A stretch of DNA of 10,386 bases from Rhodoferax sp. UBA5149 (lineage in GTDB: Bacteria; Pseudomonadota; Gammaproteobacteria; Burkholderiales; Burkholderiaceae_C). The stretch is from contig NZ_DHXT01000218.1 of NCBI RefSeq assembly GCF_002413825.1, positions 1 through 10,386 of the forward strand, in the 5' to 3' direction. Position numbers and translations under genes: made by a program. Under the pieces are notes generated by a model. That model worked only from the letters and a program-made list of their open reading frames with translations, was not told where the DNA came from and did not search any database. Positions 1-6,990 of this stretch are shown here, one piece after another. How positions within the stretch are numbered: position 1 is the first letter of the stretch; each line of letters begins with the position of its first letter.

Positions 1-1603
1 GCTCGTACAGCCATTTTTCACGGGTAAGGGCGCGTTCTTGTGCACTGAGGGCCTTGTCTTCAAAGGCTTTGAGCTCGGGGGTGATGAAGCGCTCGGCATT
101 CTTGAGGGTCTGGCGGCGGCGGTAGTCGTCGGGCACTTTGTCGATCTGCCCTTGCGTGACCTCGATGAAAAAGCCATGCACCTTGTTGAACTGCACGCGC
201 AGGTTGGCAATGCCGGTGCGGGCTTTTTCGCGCACCTCAAGGTCAAGCAGAAAGCTGTCGCAGTTGGTCTGGATGGCGCGCAGCTCGTCCAGCTCGGCGT
301 CAAAACCGGTGGCGATGACGCCGCCATCGCGCACCAGGGCGGCGGGTTCGGGATCGATGGCGCGAGCCAACAGCCCGGCACAACCGTCGGGCGGCAGCAA
401 GTGTCCAGAGATTTGAGTCAAATAGGCCTCTAGCCCCCGTAGAACGGGCGCGAGCAGCTCTGTTTTTTGTAGCGTCAGCTGCAAGGCGACGAGTTCACGC
501 GGACGCACCTGGCGCAGCGCGATGCGGGCCGTGATGCGTTCCACATCGGTGCTGCCCTTGAGTTGCTCACGCAGGCGGTCCCAGGGCCCGGTGCGTAGCG
601 CGGTGATGGCGTCAAGGCGTTGCTGCGCCTCGCTGCGGTCGCGCCGGGGCGCCAGCAGCCAGTTTTTCAACAGGCGGCTGCCCATGCCGGTCATGCAGCT
701 GTCCAGTAGCGAAAACAAGGTGGGCTTGTCATCGCCGCGCAGGGTCTGCGTGAGCTCCAGGTTGCGCCGGGTGGTTTGCGGCAGGTCAATCAGTTCGTCG
801 TTGCGCTGCACCCGTACGCCGTGCACGTGGGTCAGAGCGCGCCCTTGGGTGTGCTCGGCGTAGCCCAGCAGTGCGGCCGCCGCCGCGTGGGCCTGCGGCA
901 GGTCTTGCGCCTGCCAGGTGGCCAGCGTCGCCGCCTGGAGCTGCTTGAGCAGCGTGCGCTCGCCCAGGGCAGGGTCGAACTGCCAGTCGGGCCGCACGGT
1001 GAGGGACATCGCAGCGGGCGCCTGCAGCCCGCGCAAGCGCGCCTCAAACGCTGGCGTCGCCCCGGCGCTGAACAAAAGCTCGCCAGGACTGATGCGCGCC
1101 ACCCACTCCGCCAGCTCGTCAGGGCTGCACTCGGCCAGATGCACCTCGCCCTGCGTCAGGCTCAGCCAGGCCAGGCCACAACTGTTGCGCGAGCCTTGGT
1201 GTACAGCCAGCAACAGCGACTCGGTCTTGTCGCTCAGCAACTCCATGTCGGTCAGCGTGCCGGGCGTGACCACGCGCACCACCTTGCGTTCCACCGGGCC
1301 TTTGCCCGTGGGTTCACCCATCTGCTCACAAATCGCCACCGATTCGCCCAGCTTGATGAGCCGGGCCAGATAGGTGTCCACCGAGTGAAACGGCACGCCC
1401 GCCATCACCACCGGCTGCCCGGCCGATTGGCCGCGCTGGGTCAGGGTGATGTTGAGCAGGCGCGCGGCTTTCTCGGCGTCGGCAAAAAACAGCTCGTAGA
1501 AATCACCCATGCGGTACAGCAGCAGGGTGTCGGGGTAGTCGGCTTTGAGGCCGAGGTACTGGGCCATCATGGGGGTGTGACCGTCGACCGGGAGGGCTGA
1601 CAT
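1..1603 (-). CDS. mutS: DNA mismatch repair protein MutS, N-terminal part (3' end outside window)
   Basis: MutS recognises mismatches and small loops in DNA and, with MutL, starts strand-directed repair in the cytosol. The reading frame is open from the ATG at 1603-1601 to the left edge, giving 534 codons of a family normally about 850-890 residues long. The start region reads HTPMMAQYLGLKADYPDTLL and then GDFYELF, which holds the mismatch-intercalating Phe-x-Glu (F35, E37), as in E. coli MutS (F36, E38). The window covers the mismatch-binding domain, connector, and most of the lever and clamp; VHGFFIEV lies near residue 476, followed by RRQTLKNAERFITPELKAFE. The Walker ATPase and dimerisation parts lie beyond the edge. 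The start matches the E. coli start closely; the ribosome-binding site is weak (a GAAAG-like stretch). The gene is divergent from the PAS-GGDEF-EAL gene. Identity is essentially certain; intactness of the C-terminus cannot be judged. Confidence 0.97.
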   Translation of the reverse strand, partial: MSALPVDGHTPMMAQYLGLKADYPDTLLLYRMGDFYELFFADAEKAARLLNITLTQRGQSAGQPVVMAGVPFHSVDTYLARLIKLGESVAICEQMGEPTGKGPVERKVVRVVTPGTLTDMELLSDKTESLLLAVHQGSRNSCGLAWLSLTQGEVHLAECSPDELAEWVARISPGELLFSAGATPAFEARLRGLQAPAAMSLTVRPDWQFDPALGERTLLKQLQAATLATWQAQDLPQAHAAAAALLGYAEHTQGRALTHVHGVRVQRNDELIDLPQTTRRNLELTQTLRGDDKPTLFSLLDSCMTGMGSRLLKNWLLAPRRDRSEAQQRLDAITALRTGPWDRLREQLKGSTDVERITARIALRQVRPRELVALQLTLQKTELLAPVLRGLEAYLTQISGHLLPPDGCAGLLARAIDPEPAALVRDGGVIATGFDAELDELRAIQTNCDSFLLDLEVREKARTGIANLRVQFNKVHGFFIEVTQGQIDKVPDDYRRRQTLKNAERFITPELKAFEDKALSAQERALTREKWLYE

Positions 1604-1751
1604 GGGGGGCGGGGTTCTTTCTTTCAAAATGGAGGGCTTCCTGCTGCGCGTAGTCGAGGATGATACGCATCCTTGGGCGGCTATCCGTGGGGAAACCCGC
1701 TTGCGTCACAATCCCGCTTTCGAGTAATGTCACGCTGATGTCTGTCCAGAA
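1604..1751. promoter_or_regulatory. divergent intergenic region mutS / PAS-GGDEF-EAL gene
   Basis: This 148-base gap must hold the start signals of two divergent genes. On the plus strand a weak sigma70-like pair is visible: TTGCGT at 1701-1706 and TAATGT at 1725-1730, 18 bases apart, each only a partial match to consensus. A small hairpin, GTGGG-GAAA-CCCGC (1687-1700), has a 5-bp stem with one G-T pair and a GAAA loop. No convincing Shine-Dalgarno sequence precedes either start. An open frame on the minus strand across this gap (up to 1733) is out of frame with mutS and shows no recognisable protein. Confidence 0.3.
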
Positions 1752-4700
1752 ATGAGTTATGTCCCGGTGAATCTGTTAGAGGAAGTCCAGCGCCTGCGCG
1801 AGGAATTGCGGGATGCGCAGCATCGTTTGCAATCGGTCGCCGATGCGTCGGGGTCGTTGATGGGAAAACTTGAGTTCGAGCTGCGTGAGGACGATCGTCT
1901 CGTGTTCATCCATGCCGACGCCATGGCGGATCAACTCCTGGGCAAAGCCTGCGCACCGGTTGTCGGGGAATCCTTACTTGCTTTGTTTCCTGGATTGCAC
2001 GTCACCAATATAGAGGCTGGCTTGCGCCGGGTGGCGCGACACGGTGGCGTGCTGGGGCCTCGCAGCCTGCTCGGCGAGGGCCTGTTTTTGGGGAAAGCCT
2101 TCAATTTTTTTGCGTTTCAGCTGGCACCGGGTCGGGTGGTGGCGAAGTTCTGGGACAGTTCCGGCGCTTTCGAATCCAAAATCATGAGCATGCGCTCGCA
2201 GGAACAGCTGGCGGTCGTGTTCAGTCAGAGCCCCGTGGCCATTTCGCTGAGTCGTGAAAGTGATGCCGTGTACGTGGATGTCAATGAAGAATGGTCCCGC
2301 CTCACGGGTCTGTCGCTGCAGGACGTATTGGGGCGAACCACGATCGAGATTGGGTTTTGGACCAATAGAGCGCATCGTGATGCAGCGGTGGGCCCCATGC
2401 GGGAGTCGGGGCGCCTGCGCAATCTTGATGTGCCGTTCGTCAGGTCGGATGGGGAGAAACTCATTCTGCAGCTCAATGCTTCCCGTATCGAGATCGGTGG
2501 CACCGCCTATTTTTTGAGCTATCTTAAAGACGTGACCGTCGAGCGAGCGGCACAGGCCGCGTTGCTGGCCAGCGAACAGCTTTTGAAGGCCACCAACAAC
2601 CGGCTCAATCAGCAGATTCGGCTGTTCGAGTCGATGGAGAACCTCGCTTCCGTGGGCTACTGGACGTCCAGCGCTGTGAGTGGTAGCTTGCGTTGGTCCA
2701 ATGGTTTGTACGGGGTGGCCGGGCTTGAACCCGGGACTGTTCTGGACAAGTTGGCCGGGCGCAGCGGCATTCATTCGGACGATTTAAAAAAGTTCGAAGA
2801 GGCTCGTGTCAAGGTGGATGGCGCCATGGTGGAGTACCGATGGCATCATCCGGATGGACGGGTGCACTGGTTGCGTTCGCGCATGCAACTCTGGTCGGAA
2901 GATGGTGCCGAGGCGATCGACTTTGGCGTGGTGCAAGACATCACGAATGAACGCGAAGCCACCCTGGCCCTGCAGGAAAAGCTTGGGTTTATTCAGAAAA
3001 TCACCAGCCGCGCGCCCGGCGTGATGTTTCAGTTGCGGCTGAAGTCCGATCGATCGTACGAGTTCTTGTACATCAGCGATCCCGTGCGCGAGCTGTACCG
3101 GGGCGTGACGCCTGAAGAAATTCTGCAGGATGCATCCTGTACGCTGAAGCTGCACCACCCGGACGATCTGGAAGAATTCATTGCCTCGATCAGGACTTCC
3201 GCGCGGGATCTCACGCTCTGGAACCATGAATATCGCCTGCGCTTTGCTGACGGTGAAGTGCGTTGGGTGCAGGGGCAGGCCGTACCCGAACGCGAGCCGG
3301 ATGGCGCCGTGCTGTGGAACGGCTTTACCGCCGACATCACCGCGCGTAAACAAGCCGAAGAAGGCCTGCGTGACAGCGAGGCGCGTTTTCGCGCCTTGAC
3401 GGCGCTGTCGTCCGACTGGTACTGGGAGCAGGACGCCCAAATGAGGTTTGTGCGCTTTGAAAGCCGTGCCGTGAGCATGACGCCGGTGGATCGGGTCGGG
3501 AAGACGCGCTGGGAGGTGGGCGCGTTGAACCTGACCGAGGCCGATTGGGAGGCCCACCGGGTGGTACTGGAGGCGCACATAACCTTCCGTGATCTGGAAT
3601 TGCTGGATACCGACGCCCAAGGGCGCAACTACTGGATGTCCGTCAGCGGTGAGCCGATTTTTGATTCGGAAGGCGTATTCAAGGGTTACCGGGGCATTGG
3701 GCGCAACGTCACAGGTCGTAAACGGGCCGAAGACGAAATTGAGCGACTGGCGTTTTACGATGTGCTCACGGGTTTGCCCAACCGCCGTTTGCTGATGGAC
3801 CGCCTGCAGCAGGCGCTGGCGACCAGCGGGCGCGAAAAATCGACCGGTGCGTTGCTGTTTATTGACCTGGATAACTTCAAGGACCTCAACGATACGCAGG
3901 GCCATGACGTCGGCGACTTGCTGCTCACGCAGGTGGCGCAGCGTCTGGTGGCCAGTGTCCGCGAGGCCGATACCGTGGCGCGTCTGGGCGGCGACGAGTT
4001 TGTCGTGATGCTGCAAAGCCTTGACAGCCACGTGGCTGGCGCCACCGCTCAAGTGGAGCAGGTCGGCAAGAAAATTCTTGAACGCTTGAATCACGTGTAT
4101 CTGTTGGGGACCCTGGAACACCACAGTACGCCCAGCATTGGCGTCACTCTGTTCGAAGACCACCGTCAAAGCCTGGATGAATTGCTCAAACAGGCCGATC
4201 TGGCGATGTACGAGTCGAAGTCGGCCGGGCGCAATACGCTGCGTTTTTTCGACCCGGCGATGCAGGCGCTGGTAGCCCAGCGCACCGCGCTGGAGCTGGA
4301 GCTGCGCCACGGACTGCGGCGCCACGAGCTGGTGTTGTTCTACCAACCGGTGGTCGATGCCGACGCGCAGGTGGTGGGCGTGGAAGCGCTGGTGCGCTGG
4401 CAACATCCGCAGCGCGGCCTGGTGCCGCCCGCCGAGTTCATTCCCATGGCAGAGCAAACCGGGCTCATCTTGCCGCTGGGGCAGTGGGTGTTGGAGGTCG
4501 CCTGCCTGCAACTGGTGCGCTGGTCGGCACAGGCGTCCACGGCGGGTCTGACTATGGCGGTGAACGTGAGCGCCCGCCAGTTCCGGCACCCGGAGTTTGT
4601 GCAGCAGGTGCTGGCCTTGTTGCGCCAGACCGGGGCCAACCCGCAACGATTGAAGCTGGAGTTGACGGAGAGTCTTTTGCTCAACGACACCCAGGACGCT

Positions 4701-5051
4701 ATTCTGAAGATGACCGAGCTGCAGGCGGTGGGCGTGAGGTTCTCGCTGGACGATTTTGGGACCGGCTATTCGTCCTTGTCCTACCTCAAGCTGTTGCCGC
4801 TGCAACAGCTCAAGATTGACCAGTCGTTTGTGCGCGATGTGTTGACCGACCCGAACGACGCCGCCATTGCCCGCACCGTGCTGGCCTTGGGGCAAAGCCT
4901 GGGTTTCTCGGTGGTGGCGGAAGGCGTGGAAACCGCCGGCCAGCGCGAGTTTCTGTTGAAAAACGGATGCACCCTGTTTCAGGGCTATTTGTTTGGCAAA
5001 CCGGTGCCGATAGCGCAACTGCAGTTGGGCGACCTGTCGCCCAGGTCGTAG
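1752..5051 (+). CDS. multi-PAS sensor diguanylate cyclase/phosphodiesterase (GGDEF-EAL)
   Basis: This predicted cytosolic cyclic-di-GMP enzyme has 1099 residues and no membrane segment or signal peptide. A short coiled coil (about 8-30) leads into roughly five PAS-type domains: a divergent one (35-140), then about 150-265, 290-400, 412-530 and 541-655. Several end in DIT-like or RNVT-type PAS-to-helix junctions. The GGDEF domain (about 665-830) has FIDLDNFKDLND (703 on), the motif GGDEF at 746-750 and the inhibitory I-site R737-E-A-D740 five residues before it. The EAL domain (about 845-1090) has E878-A-L, N938, E970, D1000-D1001-F-G, K1021, E1057 and Q1077, all expected of an active phosphodiesterase. 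The ATG at 1752 is the first possible start after the stop at 1725-1727. The gene stands alone, divergent from mutS and convergent with suhB. The sensed signal is unknown; no haem or flavin signature could be assigned by eye. Which activity dominates cannot be read from the sequence. Confidence 0.95.
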   Translation: MSYVPVNLLEEVQRLREELRDAQHRLQSVADASGSLMGKLEFELREDDRLVFIHADAMADQLLGKACAPVVGESLLALFPGLHVTNIEAGLRRVARHGGVLGPRSLLGEGLFLGKAFNFFAFQLAPGRVVAKFWDSSGAFESKIMSMRSQEQLAVVFSQSPVAISLSRESDAVYVDVNEEWSRLTGLSLQDVLGRTTIEIGFWTNRAHRDAAVGPMRESGRLRNLDVPFVRSDGEKLILQLNASRIEIGGTAYFLSYLKDVTVERAAQAALLASEQLLKATNNRLNQQIRLFESMENLASVGYWTSSAVSGSLRWSNGLYGVAGLEPGTVLDKLAGRSGIHSDDLKKFEEARVKVDGAMVEYRWHHPDGRVHWLRSRMQLWSEDGAEAIDFGVVQDITNEREATLALQEKLGFIQKITSRAPGVMFQLRLKSDRSYEFLYISDPVRELYRGVTPEEILQDASCTLKLHHPDDLEEFIASIRTSARDLTLWNHEYRLRFADGEVRWVQGQAVPEREPDGAVLWNGFTADITARKQAEEGLRDSEARFRALTALSSDWYWEQDAQMRFVRFESRAVSMTPVDRVGKTRWEVGALNLTEADWEAHRVVLEAHITFRDLELLDTDAQGRNYWMSVSGEPIFDSEGVFKGYRGIGRNVTGRKRAEDEIERLAFYDVLTGLPNRRLLMDRLQQALATSGREKSTGALLFIDLDNFKDLNDTQGHDVGDLLLTQVAQRLVASVREADTVARLGGDEFVVMLQSLDSHVAGATAQVEQVGKKILERLNHVYLLGTLEHHSTPSIGVTLFEDHRQSLDELLKQADLAMYESKSAGRNTLRFFDPAMQALVAQRTALELELRHGLRRHELVLFYQPVVDADAQVVGVEALVRWQHPQRGLVPPAEFIPMAEQTGLILPLGQWVLEVACLQLVRWSAQASTAGLTMAVNVSARQFRHPEFVQQVLALLRQTGANPQRLKLELTESLLLNDTQDAILKMTELQAVGVRFSLDDFGTGYSSLSYLKLLPLQQLKIDQSFVRDVLTDPNDAAIARTVLALGQSLGFSVVAEGVETAGQREFLLKNGCTLFQGYLFGKPVPIAQLQLGDLSPRS

Positions 5052-5080
5052 CGCCCCCGTGGCGACGCTACCGTGGTTTT
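5048..5080 (+). terminator. possible intrinsic terminator after the GGDEF-EAL gene
   Basis: GTAGCG (5048-5053) and CGCTAC (5066-5071) form a perfect 6-bp inverted repeat around a 12-base GC-rich loop. The sequence CGTGG and four T residues (5077-5080) follow. The hairpin starts within the last codon and stop of the GGDEF-EAL gene and occupies the 27-base gap before the convergent suhB stop. The T run is short and separated from the stem, so this is a weak candidate. On the minus strand no T run follows, so it is less likely to stop suhB transcripts. Confidence 0.35.
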
Positions 5081-6038
5081 AGAACGGCGCGTCAGTCGTC
5101 GTGTTGGTGGCCGTGTTGCTGGCCGCATGGGTGACGCTATCGCTTGCGCCGTCCGTGCTGGCGGTGGTCGCCGCGTCGCTTGCAGGGGCCTGCGCCGCCT
5201 GGCGCAAACCGGCTTTTTCGCCAGCGCTGGCAAACTTGCTGTATTTGCCCAGAATGCCGACCAGCTGCCCATACACTCGCGGGTTGCCGGCCATGCATTC
5301 CTGTTGTTCCAGGAAATCCGGCTCGCCCGTGAAATTGCCCACCAGGCCGCCGGCTTCGGTCACCAGCAAGGAGCCCGCGGCCATGTCCCAGGCCTGCAAG
5401 CCGGTTTCAAAAAATCCATCGGTGAAACCGGCCGCGACATAAGCCAGATCCAAGGCCGCGGCGCCCGGGCGGCGCAGGCCGGCCGTCTTCTGCATCACGT
5501 CGCCCATCATCTTCAGGTAGGTGTTGAAGTCGTCTTCCGGACGGAACGGGAAGCCGGTGGAAATCAGGCACTCCTGCAGGCGGATGCGCTTGGAGACGCG
5601 CAGGCGGCGGTCGTTCAGGTAAGCGCCACGCCCCTTGGTGGCGGTGAACAGGTCGTTGCGGCTGGGGTCATAAATGACGGCCTGCTCGATCTTGCCCTTG
5701 ACCGCCAGCGCAATGCTGACGCAGTAGACGGGCAGGCCGTGGATGAAGTTGGTGGTGCCGTCCAGCGGGTCGATGATCCAGACGAATTCCGAGTCTTTGG
5801 CACCGTGTTCCCGACCTGATTCCTCAGCCCAGATGCCGTGACCCGGGTAGGCGGTGAGCAGCGTCTCGATAATGGCCAGCTCGGCGGCCTGATCGACTTC
5901 GGTGACGAAGTCATTGACCAGTTTTTGCGAGATGCGAACCGATTCGACATCAAGCGCGGCGCGGTTGATGATGGAGCCAGCGGTGCGGGCGGCCTTGACG
6001 GCCACATTGATCATGGGATGCAGATTGGGGGATGCCAT
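5079..6038 (-). CDS. suhB: inositol-1-monophosphatase family protein SuhB
   Basis: This Mg2+-dependent phosphatase of the inositol monophosphatase family hydrolyses inositol phosphates and related sugar phosphates. In E. coli SuhB also joins the rRNA antitermination complex. The product has 319 residues. Metal and substrate signatures are present: EESG at 72-75, DPLDGTTNF at 90-98 (ligands E72, D90, D93) and the WDMAAG block with D218. The N-terminus (HPMINVAVKAARTAG) aligns with that of E. coli SuhB, which supports the ATG at 6038-6036. The frame stays open upstream to about 6407, but that part antisenses trmJ. No strong ribosome-binding site is seen. The E. coli protein has 267 residues. 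Here an extra tail of about 45-50 residues follows the catalytic domain and is made mostly of Ala, Thr, Ser, Asp and Asn. The gene is divergent from trmJ, as in E. coli. Enzyme-family assignment is firm; the role in antitermination is inferred. Confidence 0.95.
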   Translation of the reverse strand: MASPNLHPMINVAVKAARTAGSIINRAALDVESVRISQKLVNDFVTEVDQAAELAIIETLLTAYPGHGIWAEESGREHGAKDSEFVWIIDPLDGTTNFIHGLPVYCVSIALAVKGKIEQAVIYDPSRNDLFTATKGRGAYLNDRRLRVSKRIRLQECLISTGFPFRPEDDFNTYLKMMGDVMQKTAGLRRPGAAALDLAYVAAGFTDGFFETGLQAWDMAAGSLLVTEAGGLVGNFTGEPDFLEQQECMAGNPRVYGQLVGILGKYSKFASAGEKAGLRQAAQAPASDAATTASTDGASDSVTHAASNTATNTTTDAPF

Positions 6039-6135
6039 AAATTTTTTCAAGATCGGGACGGGACTGCAAGGCGATGCGGGCAGCGACAATAGGGCGATTT
6101 TACCCGTCCCGGCGATTTTCCCGATTTTCGAGTTC
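6039..6135. promoter_or_regulatory. divergent suhB / trmJ control region with inverted and direct repeats
   Basis: These 97 bases separate two divergent starts. They contain a perfect 9-bp inverted repeat, CGGGACGGG (6054-6062) and CCCGTCCCG (6103-6111), with 40 bases between the arms. The heptamer CGATTTT occurs at 6095-6101, 6113-6119 and 6122-6128; the first two sit in a longer direct repeat, GCGATTTT-(A)-CCCG, with an 18-base period. A minus-strand TAAAAT (6102-6097) resembles a -10 box for suhB, but no matching -35 box is evident. The arrangement fits an operator or a folded leader; neither is demonstrated. Confidence 0.4.
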
Positions 6136-6981
6136 ATGCAAACACGTTTTATCCTGATCAACACCAGCCACGCTGGCAATGTGGGGGCCGCGGCCCGCGC
6201 CATGAAAACCATGGGCTTCGATGACCTGGTGCTGGTGGCGCCGCGCTGGGCCAATGTGCTCAACCGCGAAGAGACCATCCAGCGCGCCAGCGGGGCGCTC
6301 GATGTGCTCAAAAACGCCCGCATTGTCGCCACGCTGGACGAAGCGCTGGTGGGCATGACCCATCTGTGCGCCACCGCCATGACGCCGCGCGACTTTGGCC
6401 CGCCCACGGTGACGCCCCGTGAGCATTTCGATATGCTATCGAAAAAGGAGCTGCTCGCGCATGTTCCACGGGGGCTGGAGGCTGATTTATCTTATAAGTC
6501 CGAGGAGGATGCAATACCGACTGGGGACCTTGCGGCGCAGCAGGGGATCGCGTTCCTGTTCGGTTGCGAGCGTTTTGGCATGAGCAATGAAGACGTTTAC
6601 CGCTGCCACGCCTGTCTGAGCATTCCGAGCAACCCCAAGTTTGGTTCCCTCAACCTGGGGGCGGCCTTGCAGGTGATTGCTTACGAGTGGCGCCTGGCCC
6701 TGGGCGCCTACGCCGTGCAGGAGGCGACAGCCGTGCCCGTGCTGGCCGATGCCCAGCAGGTGGCGGGCATGCTGGCGCATTGGGAACGGTCCCTGATTGC
6801 CATCGGCTTTCTGGACCCGCTGGCACCCAAAAAATTGATGCCGCGTCTGAACCAGCTGTTCAACCGGGCCGGCGTCACGCAGGAGGAAATTCATATTCTA
6901 CGGGGCATCGCCAAAATGATGGACCAGACCGCTTCGCAGGCCAAACCCCTGCCGACAGCGGCGGCACCCGCGGAAGGCTAG
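6136..6981 (+). CDS. trmJ: tRNA (cytidine/uridine-2'-O-)-methyltransferase TrmJ
   Basis: TrmJ is a SPOUT-family enzyme that uses S-adenosylmethionine to 2'-O-methylate position 32 of tRNA anticodon loops. The product has 281 residues (E. coli TrmJ 246). Motif 1, TSHAGNVGAAARAMKTMG, lies at about 10-27. The knot motifs follow at about 139-184: FLFGCERFGMSNED, then IPSNPKFGSLNLGAALQVIA. A C-terminal helical part ends in EIHILRGIAKMMDQ. The ATG at 6136 gives a start matching the family; the frame is open further upstream, but that part overlaps suhB antisense. Between PRE (94-96) and GIAFLFG (137-143) there are 41 residues, where E. coli has about 13; the DNA there is AT-richer and repeat-like (separate entry). 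The knot motifs on both sides remain in frame, so the protein is probably functional. cysE follows nine bases after the stop, suggesting an operon. Confidence 0.95.
   Translation: MQTRFILINTSHAGNVGAAARAMKTMGFDDLVLVAPRWANVLNREETIQRASGALDVLKNARIVATLDEALVGMTHLCATAMTPRDFGPPTVTPREHFDMLSKKELLAHVPRGLEADLSYKSEEDAIPTGDLAAQQGIAFLFGCERFGMSNEDVYRCHACLSIPSNPKFGSLNLGAALQVIAYEWRLALGAYAVQEATAVPVLADAQQVAGMLAHWERSLIAIGFLDPLAPKKLMPRLNQLFNRAGVTQEEIHILRGIAKMMDQTASQAKPLPTAAAPAEG
6427..6500 (+). repeat. REP-like palindromic element captured in frame within trmJ (probable)
   Basis: This segment of trmJ encodes residues about 98-121 and lies within the stretch that is extra relative to E. coli TrmJ. It is compositionally different: the 90 bases from 6427 to 6516 hold 44 G or C (49%), visibly below the flanking gene. 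Blocks such as GATATGCTAT, GAGCTGCTCGCGC and GGCTGGAGGCTGATTT resemble a small two-hairpin repeat that I recall as common between genes in Comamonadaceae (GCTAT...ATAGCTGCT...GCGC...GCGCTGGAGGC type). The two hairpins are degenerate here: GCTAT faces GGAGC rather than ATAGC, and GCGC faces GGGCT. Family assignment is from memory and unverified; the exact ends are uncertain. Confidence 0.5.
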
Positions 6982-6990
6982 ACTTGCACG

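Noticed and set aside
776..1600. Plus-strand frame of 274 codons opposite mutS, and a similar one at 38-433
   Set aside because: Both lie antisense to an uninterrupted MutS reading frame and show no family motifs.
1503..1733. 76-codon minus-strand frame upstream of and overlapping the mutS start
   Set aside because: It is out of frame with mutS, its second half overlaps the MutS N-terminus, and nothing recognisable is encoded. A small leader peptide cannot be ruled out but has no support.
2784..5018. Very long minus-strand open frame (744 codons) opposite the GGDEF-EAL gene
   Set aside because: It is the antisense shadow of a GC-rich gene. The product is rich in His, Gln, Arg and Leu without domain motifs, while the plus-strand frame has complete PAS, GGDEF and EAL signatures. 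The adjoining 1974-2774 frame is explained the same way.
5101..5442. Plus-strand frame beginning with a hydrophobic, signal-peptide-like stretch
   Set aside because: It is opposite the Ala/Thr-rich suhB tail. Ala and Thr codons read in the opposite strand give Val, Leu, Ala and Ser, which mimics a membrane segment.
5902..6135. Upstream extension of the trmJ frame (start at 5902)
   Set aside because: The extra residues are antisense to suhB and do not resemble any TrmJ N-terminus; MQTRFILINTSHAGN at 6136 matches the family start.
6039..6407. Upstream extension of the suhB frame to 6407
   Set aside because: It overlaps trmJ antisense and lacks similarity to SuhB, whose conserved N-terminus begins at 6038.
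6964..6990. Riboswitch or T-box type leader before cysE
   Set aside because: Only nine bases separate the trmJ stop from the cysE start, so there is no room for a structured leader and no conserved motif is visible.
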